Positions 33,153 through 45,500 of a stretch of 64,000 nt of DNA are shown piece by piece. A program made the position numbers and the translations under genes. The notes below the pieces were generated by a model, which ran no database searches, was not told the DNA's origin, and was given only the letters and a program-made list of their open reading frames with translations. The number at the start of each line of letters is the position of its first letter. The first letter of the stretch is position 1. Source of the stretch: Chamaea fasciata (lineage: Eukaryota; Chordata; Aves; Passeriformes; Sylviidae); the NCBI GenBank assembly GCA_029207755.1, contig JARCOQ010000017.1, positions 558,001-622,000 of the forward strand, given 5' to 3'.

Positions 33153-36100
33153 GGTCAGGGATTTAGAGAATGGAAGTGTGAGGGTGAGAGGGACAAGGAT
33201 GCAAATTCAGCAGGTTTGTGCTGCTGACCTTAACGCCCTGAACCCCCTGCCTGGGTGTGAGAAGAAAACATCACCCTGTGTGCAGTAACACTCTCCCCAA
33301 AGAGCTCTGCACACACAGACCTGCACCCTGAGCCGTGATGCCCCGGCCAAGCCACCGGCCACAGGCAGGACCTTTCCTGAGCCCCCTGTTCTTGCTGCTC
33401 CTCTGGCAGCTGCTTCTGGACTCCCCAAAACCAGCAGTGCAAAATAATACAGTGCTGCTTCTCTGCAAGATGTCAGGATCCCATAATAATAAGTCACAAT
33501 GATTTCACAGCAGCTTTAAGCCAGTTTCCATCCCGCTGTCAAAGCCACGAGTCCTTGGCTTTAAACTGCTTTCTCCCCACTGGAATCCAGCCACCTCTGC
33601 ACTGGGACACACTGGGATTTTAATCCTGTAATTGACGGCATCAATCCTGGCCCCAGGGGCTTCCCTGGGAACGAGGAACATGCTGCAGCATCCTTCAGTT
33701 CTGATTTCAGACAATCAAATATCTCCAGCAAGCTGTTAATCTTCGAGAAGTGAGCTGGGCTTTGGTCATCATTACCTAAATGGAGCGGATGGCAGAAGGT
33801 AGGTACCTGAAACCTCCACAAAAACCCCAGCCAAAAGGTGTGAATATTTCATTCCTCTGCTAGAGCAGCAGCTACAGGATGTGACAATGCTGACGGCTTG
33901 CTGGCCTGCAGCTCTGGCTGGCCAAAATGAGGCAAAAAAGCCTTTATTACACATTTTTCTTTACAGCATTCCAGAAAAGCTCTTGGTCTTTTTGAAACAT
34001 CAGCAACAACCTGAGAAGACCGGGAGTATTTCCTTTGCAGGGTTGTAGTTCCTAATGCTTCTGTGTTTGTGATGCTTGGGATGGGAATGACAACGATTAA
34101 AGGCCATAAATGGAGGCTCCCAACACCTTGTGTGTGGTTTCAGCGCAGCAGATTTGTTTACGGCAGATTAAGGGCACCGGGAGGTTTGAGCATCTTTACC
34201 AGCTGTTCCCTGTGAGTTTTTGGCAGCTCTCAGGATGTCATTGTCATTTCCAGCATATCAGGAGCCCAGGGAATGGCAGCCAGGCACTGGGGCACCCTCC
34301 CAGAGGTTCCTGTGCCCTGCACTCTCCGTGTCCCTGTTAAAGGCAAACCCCCTTCTGATGTGCCTTGGAGAGGGACAGGGCTCCTTTCATTGAATGCAAG
34401 ATGCAAAGCCAGAAAGGAAGAACACTTTTAAAATATTGTTTCAGTCCTTTCAGGGCTTCTCACTAGAAGCTTTTGACGTGCAGAGAGAAACAAAAAGGTT
34501 TTAACTGCAATGCTGGAATTAGAGCCCCTCGCCCCCAGGCTGAGCCCGGGCAGAGACTGCCCAGAAGATCTCACAGCACACCTGGTTCATGAGATTGTCC
34601 CTTACAGTTACTCTTTCTGATCTTTCGATCCACATCTGTTTATTCCTCTGCAGGAAATTACCGCCTGTGCTTGGTGGCTGCTCCTTCATCTGGTGAGGGA
34701 GGGATCGTTATGGTTCTCACAAGACCTTCAAGATAATTTGGCCGTAATTTGGGTGTTTCCCTTTCTTGCACATCAAATTAATTTTTGATTTGCTCCTGCT
34801 ACACAGGTTTTCTGTGGTTTGTTAATGCCTTTTCTTTCTTCATTGATAATGCTTCAAGTGACTGTGACATATTTACCTGTGAGCTCCAGCAACATAAAGC
34901 ACATTTTGTCCTGGGACAAATGCGAGGAGTTACTGCAAGGAATTAACTCAGAAACTGCTGATGCCCGTGTTGATGCAGTACCTGCTCCTGACTCTTTCAA
35001 ACGCGATCACAGGCAAAGGGCCCTTTGCAGGGCCAACAGGATAACCAGAGATTGAAGGGCTTTGCTGCGCTCACAGACCAAAATTATCTCAGCCACAGTT
35101 TAGGCTGATGAGGCAATCAGCCCCACCACCCCACAGAACAAGCTTCTAAAACCCTGTCATCATTAAAGGTTAAAAAAGCTCCAGTCTCTCAGTTCTTCCC
35201 AAGGCAAAACAGAGCACAAATGAGTATAAATCAGCGCCTCAACACCACTGCGCAATTTGCATTAAGACTGCTGAAGAGTGGAGCACAAACCGGCACTGAG
35301 CCTGGGAACATCGGTGTGCAGTGACAGGGCTGAGCCACAACGAGATGCGGGGCAGGAACCAAGTGACAATCGCTGGGCAGGACAGGGTGGGAACGACGGA
35401 GTGCCTGGGGCAGAGTCAGCCCCAGAGAGGAGGAGCTGCACTTGCTGTGAAAGCACACAAACCGCAGTTGGGTAGTCTGGGTCCTTCTCCCCAGTTATGG
35501 CATTCTGGATTTGTTCTACGACCTTGGGTAAATAATTTATTCTCTCTGTGCACAGTTTCCTCATCTGTAAAAGAAGGTTAATAGCTACTGCTCAGAAAGG
35601 TTGGCTTTTCCTGGCTTAGGGGAATGTAAGCCAGGGCGGACTTTGGCAGATGTGCTCAGAGACACCACAGAGGTAAAAAGTGAAAAAAATGACTATTCCT
35701 TTTACCTGAGGCAGGTGTTAATCACAGATTTGCCAATGGTGCAGCACTGACCAGAGGAGTTGCCTGCCATGGGAGCAGGATGAGCTGCCAGGCCACGAAG
35801 AATAACAGAACATTTGTATTTTCTCTAGCTTTTCTCCAACCTAACTGTAATGCACAGTAGATCACTTGGGATCCTGCAAGCTGGCTGAGGGTGATACAAA
35901 AATCCCTCACATGGAGCAGTTTGGATGGGGCCACCTTTTCAATCCCTTTCTACAGCAGTTGCTGCTCCTAGTGCACAACACTCCTCCCTGTGGAGCCTCC
36001 CTGTCTGCTTTTGGTACCTGAAATGGATTTCTGGGGCCCACAACCAACCATTCTTCGCTGCACTCCAGAGTAACTGTGAACATCACGCTGTGGGATGTGG

Positions 36101-36361
36101 AATAATCACACAACTTTGACTCGATCAGCACAGCAGCTGATGGAGCTGCGAGCACGGTCTGAGCAGAGCACTGAATTTCTGTGAATAGCCAGCATTTACA
36201 CCAATACACCCGGGTAGAGAATTTATCTCCCAATAATTAGAACCCCTTCAAAGTCGAGCTAAGATGCTGATGGTCTGGGTAACTTTATATTCACTTCTTG
36301 TTTCCAATAATAGTGGTAATGTGCAGAGTCTCCCTCACAGTAAGTGCCCAGAGAACACTTC
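33153..36361. other. intron, single-copy sequence
   Basis: Mixed composition without tandem arrays. AT-richer parts at 34590-34870 and 35690-35900 have no identified function. No gene recognised on either strand. Confidence 0.4.
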
Positions 36362-36560
36362 AGATTCATTGGACTGCTCACCCCACAGATTCAACTGTGC
36401 TGCTCATCCCACAAATTCACTGTGCTGCTCACCCCACAGATTCACTGTGCTGCTCACCCCACAAATTCACTGTGCTGCTCACCCCACAGATTCAACTGTG
36501 CTGCTCACCCCACAGATTCAACTGTGCTGCTCAGCCCACAGATTCACTGTGCTGTTCACC
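36362..36560. repeat. 25/26-bp minisatellite, about 8 copies
   Basis: Tandem units of the form ATTCACTGTGCTGCTCACCC followed by CACAG or CACAA. Some copies have ATTCAACTG (one base longer) or CTCATCCC. The 25/26-bp mixture shifts frame between copies. Confidence 0.93.
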
Positions 36561-39221
36561 CTGCTGTGTGCTGGTGGTGTGAAAAGGCAGAGCCCAGCTC
36601 GTTGCCAGTGTCTCAGTGCTGGCCTGAATCCTGGGAAGTCGCTTACTTCCATCTCAGTGCACAGCAAAGAGAAAACCCACGAGCAGTAATGCTGCTGTGG
36701 CACCAGCCCCTGGCAGCCTCTGTCTCACCAAAGGGACACGTGGGGACACTGCTGAGGGGCAGAGGGGGCACAGCTGGGTCGGGTCACCCTCCAGGGTGTC
36801 ACAGCCTGCTCTGCCCCTGTGGGGTGTAAAACAACCACCCTGTGCCCCACCAGGAGCAGGCCATGCACTGCTGGGGTGAATAATGAACCAGCCTGCACTG
36901 CAGAAGGTTTCCCCTGGCCACACAACAGCATCCACATAATTTTATGGAATTGCTTAGATTTCTATACCTTCCATAAAAAAGAAGCCGTGTGCGCACATAA
37001 GGGAGCTCACAATTCAGGACTTTCCTATTATAGATGTCATTCCCAATGGTTAACTCATCCAAGTGTGACTCGAGTAGCCCACATCATCAATATTAAATGT
37101 GACATTTACTATCGAGAGCAAAGTTTTGGGGCTGCTGCCAGCCCCACTCAGGGAGCTGTAAATATTTTGATCACGGAGCAGGAGCAGGCTCAGCCCTCAC
37201 CAGGGGAGCTGCTGGGGGTTTCCACAGAGCCCCAGCTCCTTTCCACACAAAAAGAAATATTTTGGCAACTACGTGATTTGCCAAAATTTATATCTCTCAG
37301 CTGTGGCAGTAAGGAAACACCAAAGAAATATTGGCAAATAGTTGGGGATGATTTTCAGAGGTCGGTATTTTAAGGGGAACACTTTTTGGAAGACTATCAA
37401 CTTTCTGTGTTTTTGTGAATGTGACCCTACAACTACACATGACGAACAAGTCTGCAAAGTCTCATTACTGAGGAATGGAAAAGTATGATAAAAACTGCAA
37501 ATACCAAACAGCTTCATTACTTCCATTATCATCTTTTATCTTTGTTTAATTCCATGTATCAATTTTTAATAAAGAAATGTCATGTGCCTATGAGTTAGAT
37601 GTTACTGAGAGAGGCTTTCATTGATTGCAGGAACACAGCCAGGCTAGCTAGGTCATGCAGGCAGAGGAACAAGGTGGGGCAGGATTGAGCATCTTAGTTA
37701 TTGTGGTCTGCACGAGGAACAGAAACACTTGTTAAACTTCACTCGGTGTCATTTAATGTTATTAGCCCTCCTGGACCAGAGGGATTTTGCTGCTCCTCCA
37801 AATAATGACAAATGGTGCAGCAGGACAGAGATGAGCTATTCACTCCCGTGGTAATTGCTGCACAATGATACTGAAGAAGCAGTCACCAAAAACTTCCCCA
37901 GTTAATGATGTTTAATTCATTATTAAATGCAGCTCATTACTGTTGGAAATAAGGCCATTTAGCAGCCATCAGCTTTGCTAATATTGCTGAATGTCTTGCA
38001 GTGGTCAGACAGCAGGGGGGAAGGCAAATTTTAAAAATGTATTTTCACTTCAGAATAAAAATCAAGAAATTTTCTGCCAGCGTTTAGTAGTGAAATAATG
38101 CCTAATACCATCTGAATCTCTCGCTTCCCTGTAAAATCAGAGTAGTCAGTCGTTTGCTCCTGAAAATAACATCTCCTTTACATGAGATTTTAAAGGGGAA
38201 TTTCAGTGCAAGGAAGTCTCTGTATCCAGCACTTGCTGCCCTCCTGCTCCCCACCTGCAGTTCCAGGGGAACAACATCTAAACCACAGCCTGTCCCCAAG
38301 CCACCCTCCTGTGGTGGCCTGTGAGCTCTGTGGGCTGGGCAAACCCAGAGCTCTCTCTGACAAACGCGTGTGTGTCCTTTCCCTCTCTCTGCCTGCTCTC
38401 TCTGGCTGGGGCTCTCGGCCCTCTCAGCTCCTGGGTGCTGCCCAGGCACACACAGCACACTCTGACATACAGCGCCTGGTGTGCCAGAAATGCAGATAAA
38501 ACCAACAAACCAACCATCCGCCAGAAACAGCCAGCAGAGAGTCAGGCTGGGATCAAACCAAACTGAATCCCAGAGGGAGGGAGATCTAGTGGTTTGCAAT
38601 ACACAGCTCCCCAAAGCATCACCCAGGAGCACCAGAGGCAGCAGGCAGGGACTGGATTGCTCCGAAGGTGGTTTTACCTGCTGGGATGGGGCACATCAGA
38701 CTGCTCAGCTCAGTTTTTCACTCCAGACAACCAGAGCACTGCAAACCGAGGGAGCTGAGGTGCCAATTTCCTCCAAGAAGATATCTCAGCACTAATTCAC
38801 ATCTTTTGAGCTAAAAAAAATGTACAGGGTAATGTCAGGTTATAAAACAGGCCCTTGACTTGCCCTGGTTTAATTAAGATAATGAGAAGTGTAGGATGAT
38901 GAGCTATGGTTCCAGACAGCAGGAAAAAAGGATGAAGAGCAATTACATTTGGAACAGAGAAGAGTCTATGGAGCTAGAGCTGAGGAACAGGCTGTGACAA
39001 AGGGGATGTCTGCAGGAGATTTATTGGTACTGAAAATAGAGCAGGGCAGGACTGGGAGACTGGGGAAGTTTGGTGAAGCAGAGCCTGCTGCACCTCGAAG
39101 GAAGGTACTGGGGCAGCCAGCGGTGTCTGGGAGGTGGAGGAAAACAGAGCTGGCAGCTCTCACAGGTCCCTCAGAGACACAGCCATGGGCAGGACTGTGC
39201 AGCACCGGCTGCTCCCAGAGC
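36561..39221. other. intron, single-copy sequence with AT-rich island 37380-38200
   Basis: 36700-36900 is GC-rich. From about 37380 to 38200 it is AT-rich with many TAAT/ATTA cores (for example GATGTTTAATTCATTATTAA near 37907), a pattern common in conserved noncoding elements. No gene or transposon recognised. Confidence 0.4.
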
Positions 39222-40312
39222 TTCCCCAGCCCCAGTGCTGCCCCCGAACCTTCCCCAGCCCCAGGGCAGCACTGGCTGACCCCTCTCACACCTTCCCCAG
39301 CCCCAGGGCAGCACTGGCTGACCCCAAACCCTCCCCAGCCCCAGGGCAGCACTGGCTGACCCCGAACCCTCCCCAGCCCCAGGGCAGCACTGGCTGACCC
39401 CAGCCCCTCCCCAGCCCCAGGGCAGCACTGGCTGACCCCGAACCCTCCCCAGCCCCAGGGCAGCACTGGCTGACCCCGAACCCTCCCCAGCCCCAGGGCA
39501 GCACTGGCTGACCCCGAACCCTCCCCAGCCCCAGGGCAGCACTGGCTGACCCCGAACCCTCCCCAGCCCCGGGGCAGCACTGGCTGACCCCAAACCCTCC
39601 CCAGCCCCAGGGCAGCACTGGCTGACCCCTCCCAGCCCCTCCCCAGCCCCAGGGCAGCACTGGCTGACCCCAAACCCTCCCCAGCCCCAGGGCAGCACTG
39701 GCTGACCCCAAACCCTCCCCAGCCCCAGGGCAGCACTGGCTGACCCCGAACCCTCCCCAGCCCCAGGGCAGCACTGGCTGACCCCAAACCCTCCCCAGCC
39801 CCAGGGCAGCACTGGCTGACCCCGAACCCTCCCCAGCCCCAGGGCAGCACTGGCTGACCCCGAACCCTCCCCAGCCCCAGGGCAGCACTGGCTGACCCCA
39901 AACCCTCCCCAGCCCCAGGACAGCACTGGCTGACCCCGAACCCTCCCCAGCCCCAGGGCAGCACTGGCTGACCCTGAACCCTCCCCAGCCCCAGGGCAGC
40001 ACTGGCTGACCCCGAACCCTCCCCAGCCCCGGGGCAGCACTGGCTGACCCCAAACCCTCCCCAGCCCCAGGGCAGCACTGGCTGACCCCTCCCAGCCCCT
40101 CCCCAGCCCCAGGGCAGCACTGGCTGACCCCAAACCCTCCCCAGCCCCAGGGCAGCACTGGCTGACCCCAAACCCTCCCCAGCCCCAGGGCAGCACTGGC
40201 TGACCCCAAACCCTCCCCAGCCCCAGGGCAGCACTGGCTGACCCCAAACCCTCCCCAGCCCCAGGGCAGCACTGGCTGACCCCTCCCAGCCCCTCCCCAG
40301 CCCCAGGGCAGC
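39222..40312. repeat. 38-bp minisatellite, about 28 copies, with 460-bp higher-order repeat
   Basis: The unit contains CCCCAGCCCCAGGGCAGC, then ACTGGCTGACCCC and GAACCCT or AAACCCT. Spacing of CAGCACTGG is 38 bp (39423 to 39461). A longer 42-bp variant with CCCCTCCCAGCCCCTCC occurs at three places. The pair of variants CCCCGGGGCAGC (39567 and 40027) followed by AAACCC and then the 42-bp unit recurs 460 bp apart, showing an internal block duplication. Because 38 is not a multiple of three and the minus strand lacks stops in any frame, three overlapping minus frames of 389-457 codons are open; all are repeat. Each unit carries a strong minus-strand quadruplex motif. Confidence 0.97.
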
Positions 40313-42104
40313 GCTGCCAGGTGAGGGAACCCTGCGCACACGCGGTGCTTTGAGCGCTCCCGGCAGGCTCTGACAAACAGCCTGAGCATGTGTTTAAGTC
40401 TCACAGATTTCAGTGGGACTCGTGTGGACCCAAGCTGAAGCATCTGTTCCATCACTCTGCCGAATTGAGCTCAGCCACTCCCAGCGCCCAGACATACACA
40501 AGAACATTTCTTCCTTGATGCAAAGTGCTGGGAAATCCTGAATAAAGCTGGTCTGACTGTGAGACACTATTATCTCTGCTAGCTCTGGATCCAGCCCAGA
40601 AGAGGTTGAGTACCTTGTAGTTTAAACATAGTCTGTCCTCCCCGAAGCATCGCCCTGTGTCTTATTTCTGTCCCAGCTCAGAGCCCACCACGACAGAATT
40701 TGGGTGAAGGTGTGAGAGAATCCGCAGCTCTTCGCTGATTCTTTCCTAATTGCAATAACGATAATGATGTAGTAACACCACCCCATCCCAGCAGCGCCTG
40801 AATTTACCACTCTGCAGCAAACAGCGTTTGCTTCCCCCGTGCATCATTTCCATCAGTGCCTGGAGAAAGAGACCCCTGAGCCACAGCTCTGTCTCCGCTT
40901 CACTTGGAGAACAGCTGCAAAGTGCACTCCAGGAAAGCAGCATCACATGCTGCACTGGGACAGAGGGGAACCTCCAGGCGGGTCTTTCTCTGTGTGCTGC
41001 ATAATTCACCAGCACCACAATCCACCCAGATCACGTAGCTTCACAAGAAGTGCTTCTGCAGAGTAATTAAGCTTATGAGTGAGCAAACTGGGTTCAACTT
41101 CGGTATTAAAAGAGCAGTCAGAGAAACAGCTGGGAACCACGGGCGCGAAGAGGAGAGTTTAGACAAGTGACAGCTGATCAATATTGGGGTGACACGAGAC
41201 TGATTATAGAGCTCCTTAATAAATATACATTAATTTCTGATCTACTGTGTCAAGCCCACTTGTCTGACACTGTATTGTATTACATTTCTATGCCGTTTTT
41301 ATAGGTTGAGTCCCAAGAACCATAATTTATTGACACTACTTTATAAATCTTTAAAAGGGCAAGAGAGACTGACTTAATCAGAACGAATCGTTTCCCTTTT
41401 GTTTGGACTAGTTTAAAATCAGTTGCTTGCTACTTGATACAATTTAAGTGACTAATTATGACTTGATTTTCTCCCCTCCCTTTCCCTTTGAATCATAATC
41501 AGTGCTTTCAGCTAATGAATTTACCATTCTCAGGGCACTGTTAAAGGAAGACTTGGTCTTCTCCATGAACAGTCTGATTTATGCAAGCTCCCCATCGACT
41601 TCAGGGAGCCGAGTGATTAATTCACAAATAATTTATCTGACAAATGTTGCTTCCCCTCTCCCCCTCCCCACCCGTGCAAACTGCCTGTGGGCGAATTCGA
41701 AATTTCTCAATTATTCATTGCTCAGAATCCTCGCGGGTTTTCCCCCAGTAAATGATTTTTGCTCTAAACACTGAGTAGCCGCAATGCATGCGAGCATCCC
41801 CGGTGCCCCGGGGCAGGTTCCGAAGCCACGTGGCCGCGTTTCATCCCACAGCCAGGACGGTGTCCACACCCAACCGGCACAGGAGGAACGGGGAATGAAC
41901 TTTCTGACACACAAAATTGCAGCTAATTCTGTGTTATCTTCAATTATTTATCTATAGGCCCACTTCGAAGTATTTTAGGCAGGAGTTACATAAGAGGAGA
42001 GCATTGTTATTCCTCCGTGTGCCCTCCTTTTCCCGGGATGGTGCTCGGGGCTGCGGCGTGGGCGGCTCCCGGCGCTGCTCCGGGATCTGCGGGAACGGCC
42101 CCGG
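40313..42104. other. intron, AT-rich island 41060-41800
   Basis: After an ordinary stretch, 41060-41800 is AT-rich, with runs such as TTAATAAATATACATTAATT and AAGTGACTAATTATGACTTG. It contains several TAATTA/ATTAAT cores and no repeat or coding structure. It is the longest AT-rich non-repeat block in the intron and a good candidate for a conserved enhancer. Confidence 0.4.
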
Positions 42105-42545
42105 CACGGGGGGATCCGGGGGAGGGAGCTCGGGATAAATCCAGGGGAGCTCGGGATAAATCCAGGGGAGCTCGGGGGGATCCGGGGGAGCTCGGGGGGA
42201 TCCGGGGGAGGGAGCTCCGGGGGATCCGGGGGAGGGAGCTCCGGGGGATCCGGGGGAGGAAGCTCGGGAAAATCCAGGGGAGCTCGGGGGGATCCAGGGG
42301 AGCTCAGGGGGATCCGGGGGAGGGAGCTCGGGATAAATCCAGGGGAGCTCGGGGGGATCCAGGGGAGCTCAGGGGGATCCGGGGGAGGAAGCTCGGGAAA
42401 ATCCAGGGGAGCTCGGGGGGATCCAGGGGAGCTCAGGGGGATCCGGGGGAGGGAGCTCGGGGGGATCCAGGGGAGCTCGGGGGGATCCGGGGGAGCTCGG
42501 GGGAGGATCCAGGGGAGCTCGGGGGGATCCGGGGGAGCTCGGGGT
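42105..42545. repeat. about 20-24 bp G-rich minisatellite with GGATCC and GAGCTC palindromes
   Basis: About 20 units alternate AGGGGAGCTC with GGGGGGATCC or GGGATAAATCC, some extended by GGGAGGGAGCTC. A block with GGGATAAATCCAGGGGAGCTC and GGGAAAATCCAGGGGAGCTC recurs. Each unit contains one or both six-base palindromes GGATCC and GAGCTC. G4-G6 runs on the plus strand with 4-5 base loops fit a quadruplex opposite to KCNB1 sense. Open frames of 200-250 codons on both strands are artefacts. Confidence 0.95.
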
Positions 42546-45500
42546 GCTGCTTCTGCTGCCGCCTGTCCCAGCGGCGTGTCCAGGGCAGGGAAACCCCCTG
42601 GAACTCCCCACGGACACCCTGACACGGCGGGTGCTGAGCCACGGAGCGCGGGGTTTAAACGGCGATGGATGGAGCTCGTGGGGCTGTGCGACCGCAGGGA
42701 CAGCCCCGGGGACAAATCCAGGGAAGGACAACACCAGGGAGGAACAAGGGCAGGGACAGTGCCAGGGAGGGACGGCCCCAGGGCAGGGCTGTGCCCCAGG
42801 AGCTGTGCCCCCGGAGCAATCCATCCCAGGCTGTTCCAGCGCCCGGGGCTGGCCTGGCAAAGCCCGGCCTCCCTGGGCTGCAGCTCTGAGCCCAGCGGCT
42901 GTGAAGAGAACTCCTGATTTGTCAGAGCAGATCCTGATCTGACAGCGAATTCCGGGCAGCCGCTTATTCCACTCTTTGTGGGGAAGGTTTTTCCCCCTTT
43001 TGGACCTAATATTACATGTAAATGGAATTGATTTATGTCTGGAGAAGAAGCTCCTCAGCGAAGGAAAACAACCCAGGTCTGCAGAGGGAGGTTTGCCAGG
43101 AAACATGGGATGTCTCTCCTCCAGCAAGGGGCTTCTTCTGTAGAAAACCCTTCACTGGAGAATTGCTCCAGGCTGACAGAGCTTCATCTAATTTAAATGA
43201 AATAACTCCCTCGCTTTCCCTCTGACCTCTGCTTCTTGCTGGTTGTCATGGAAAATGGACAGATTAAACCCAGAAAGAATTTGAAGGGGAGCTTAACTAA
43301 ATTGGAATTGCAGCCCTGGAGCCTTGTTTCTCAGCCTGTTTCTGCGGTGGCCCCGCTGTTAAAAAATTGAGCAGTGACACTGATTAAGCACACGTTACAC
43401 AGGGAGGGAAGGGAGGGCAGGTAAGTAAAGGCACGCTCTGGGCTCTGGCAGAGTCTGCTCTGCTCTGCGTGCAGCCCAGCACGTCCCAGCCCGTGTGGAA
43501 AGGGAATTTGGCATGTCTGCCTGGATCCCCGCACACCCTCCTGCTGTCCCTTGCTGCTGCCAGGGCAAGGGATGGGCAGAGGACAGGGATGGAGCCACGT
43601 CAGGTGGATCTGGAGGGCTGATTACCGTGTAGGGGCTGGGAATTTCCTGCTCCATTTTATGGCCCCTCTGACCCCACCTTCACTTAGCAACATCGGGGGG
43701 AAAAGCAAAGCAGGTATCTATGATGCATAAATAACCTCGTTGCCATGGCAGCAGCAGGATCTGCAAGCACTATCAGTATTGAGAGCTTTTAGGTAAATGA
43801 GACCTGACACCCTGCTCACAAAACGAAACTCCTGGGTTAAGCGGGTGAAAAAGATGTCAACTCATCTGCCACAGGGCAAAGGGCTGGATAGAAGAGGTTT
43901 GGTTTTCGAAGAGATTCCTGAGCACAGCAGATATTCCATCACCACGGAACATTCGTAAGGAAAGCAGCGTGTGAGGGGCTGGGCTGTGGCACGGGCAGGA
44001 TGGCACAGCAGTGACAGCACCGCCGTGTCACCCCGCGTGGCCCTGGTGGCCTGGGCTCACCTCTGTGTGTCCATCCCGCCCCGTGGCTGCTGTGCACTCA
44101 CCGAGGAGCTGCTGTCCCTGGAAGATTTCACGCACTTCCCAAGTGCCCTGTTTGGGTTTCAAAAGTGACCAACCAACAGTGACACGCTCACTGCAGGGAG
44201 ACCCAGGCTGTGAGCACAGACATGGTGGGGACAGGTTTGGTCCATGCCCACAGAGAGGGGCACAGTGCATCATCCCAGCGCTCCAATCCATCATCATCAT
44301 CATCATCATCATCATCTGCCAGGGCAAGCAAAACCAGACGAGGCCCCTCAATTTCCCCCTTTTGTTCGCAGTGAGCGGCCTCCTGCTTTTCAAGACCCCT
44401 TGGAAAAGAGAAGGGGAGCGCAAGGAGAAGATGGGGTCGCGGACACTTCGTGATGGGAGACGGGCCTGTGGCAGAATATTCGTCTTTGGGAGAGAAGGGA
44501 AATGCAAGGTGGGTGCTGTGGCTCTGCTTTGTGCCTGTGCTCTGCCAAGCTCTGAGCCCCCAGAACCCAAGGCAGACCAGGAGGACATGGAACTCGTGTT
44601 CCCCCTGCTGCACGGCCGGGCTGAATCCCCAGCTCTGGGCGCCCTCTTTGCCGTTCTACATTCTAAGGAGTGACAATCTTGGACGAGGTCTTTGCAGCCG
44701 GCGGAGGTCCTTTGCTGGCTCAAGTGACCAGTCAGCACCCAAACCCCTCTGGGCTCGGGTGTCCCGGCCTTCCCTGTCTCCAAACACAACCCTAATTAGC
44801 TTCATGTCCCAGGTAATTACTTCAGGAGAGCTGATCTGCTGTTCCACGCTGGCAGCCTGGTATCAACCAAAACGTGGAGAAATCTCTCTCCTGGATGATA
44901 TTCAAGGCAGCAAGGACAAAGCAGACCTGCAGCTCCCCCTCACCTTTAGGCAATGCTTCAGGGACTTTTCCCCCAGAGCACTTCTGAACATGATCTGCGA
45001 GTTTCAGTACAACTGAGGGGGTTGGTTTGATCCCAAAAATGTATTGCTCAGTCTCAGGTGTGTTCTCCTGGGAAATGATGCGTGCGCTAAGGGACCAGTG
45101 CCACGCCTGCCCCGGGCTCCTGCTCTCCCCTCCCAGGGCTGTTTCCATTTCCATCCTGTCCAGCCTGACGGTGAACTGGGCCAGCTCCCGCTTCCAAGTT
45201 TATTTTTAAAAACTGTTCTGCTCTGCGTGATTACTGGTGCCAATGCAAATCTCTGCTGGTCCCAGATGGAGAGGAGAGGCCAAAGGTCATTCCTGCTGCA
45301 GACGTACCCCAGCCCCTTCCTGCACTCCCTGCTGGGGCCCAGGAGAGCCTCTGGCAGGGGGTGCTGCACCCACGAGCTGAGCCCTGGCAGTGACCCCCCC
45401 TTGTGTGAACTCATGACTCCGAATTTTCCATGCAGAGGACTCCAAGAGAAAATTTCCCTCACTGACTGCTACTGCTCTCCAAGGAACCACTCCAAAAGTC

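Noticed and set aside
39171..40455. Minus-strand Gly-rich open frames of 389-457 codons
   Set aside because: 38-bp array read through three frames in turn. Not a silk- or keratin-like gene; no signal peptide or non-repeat domain.
44011..44673. 220-codon frame with an Ile run and its antisense with an Asp run
   Set aside because: The run is the CAT microsatellite. The rest has no resemblance to known proteins and the antisense frame is equally open.
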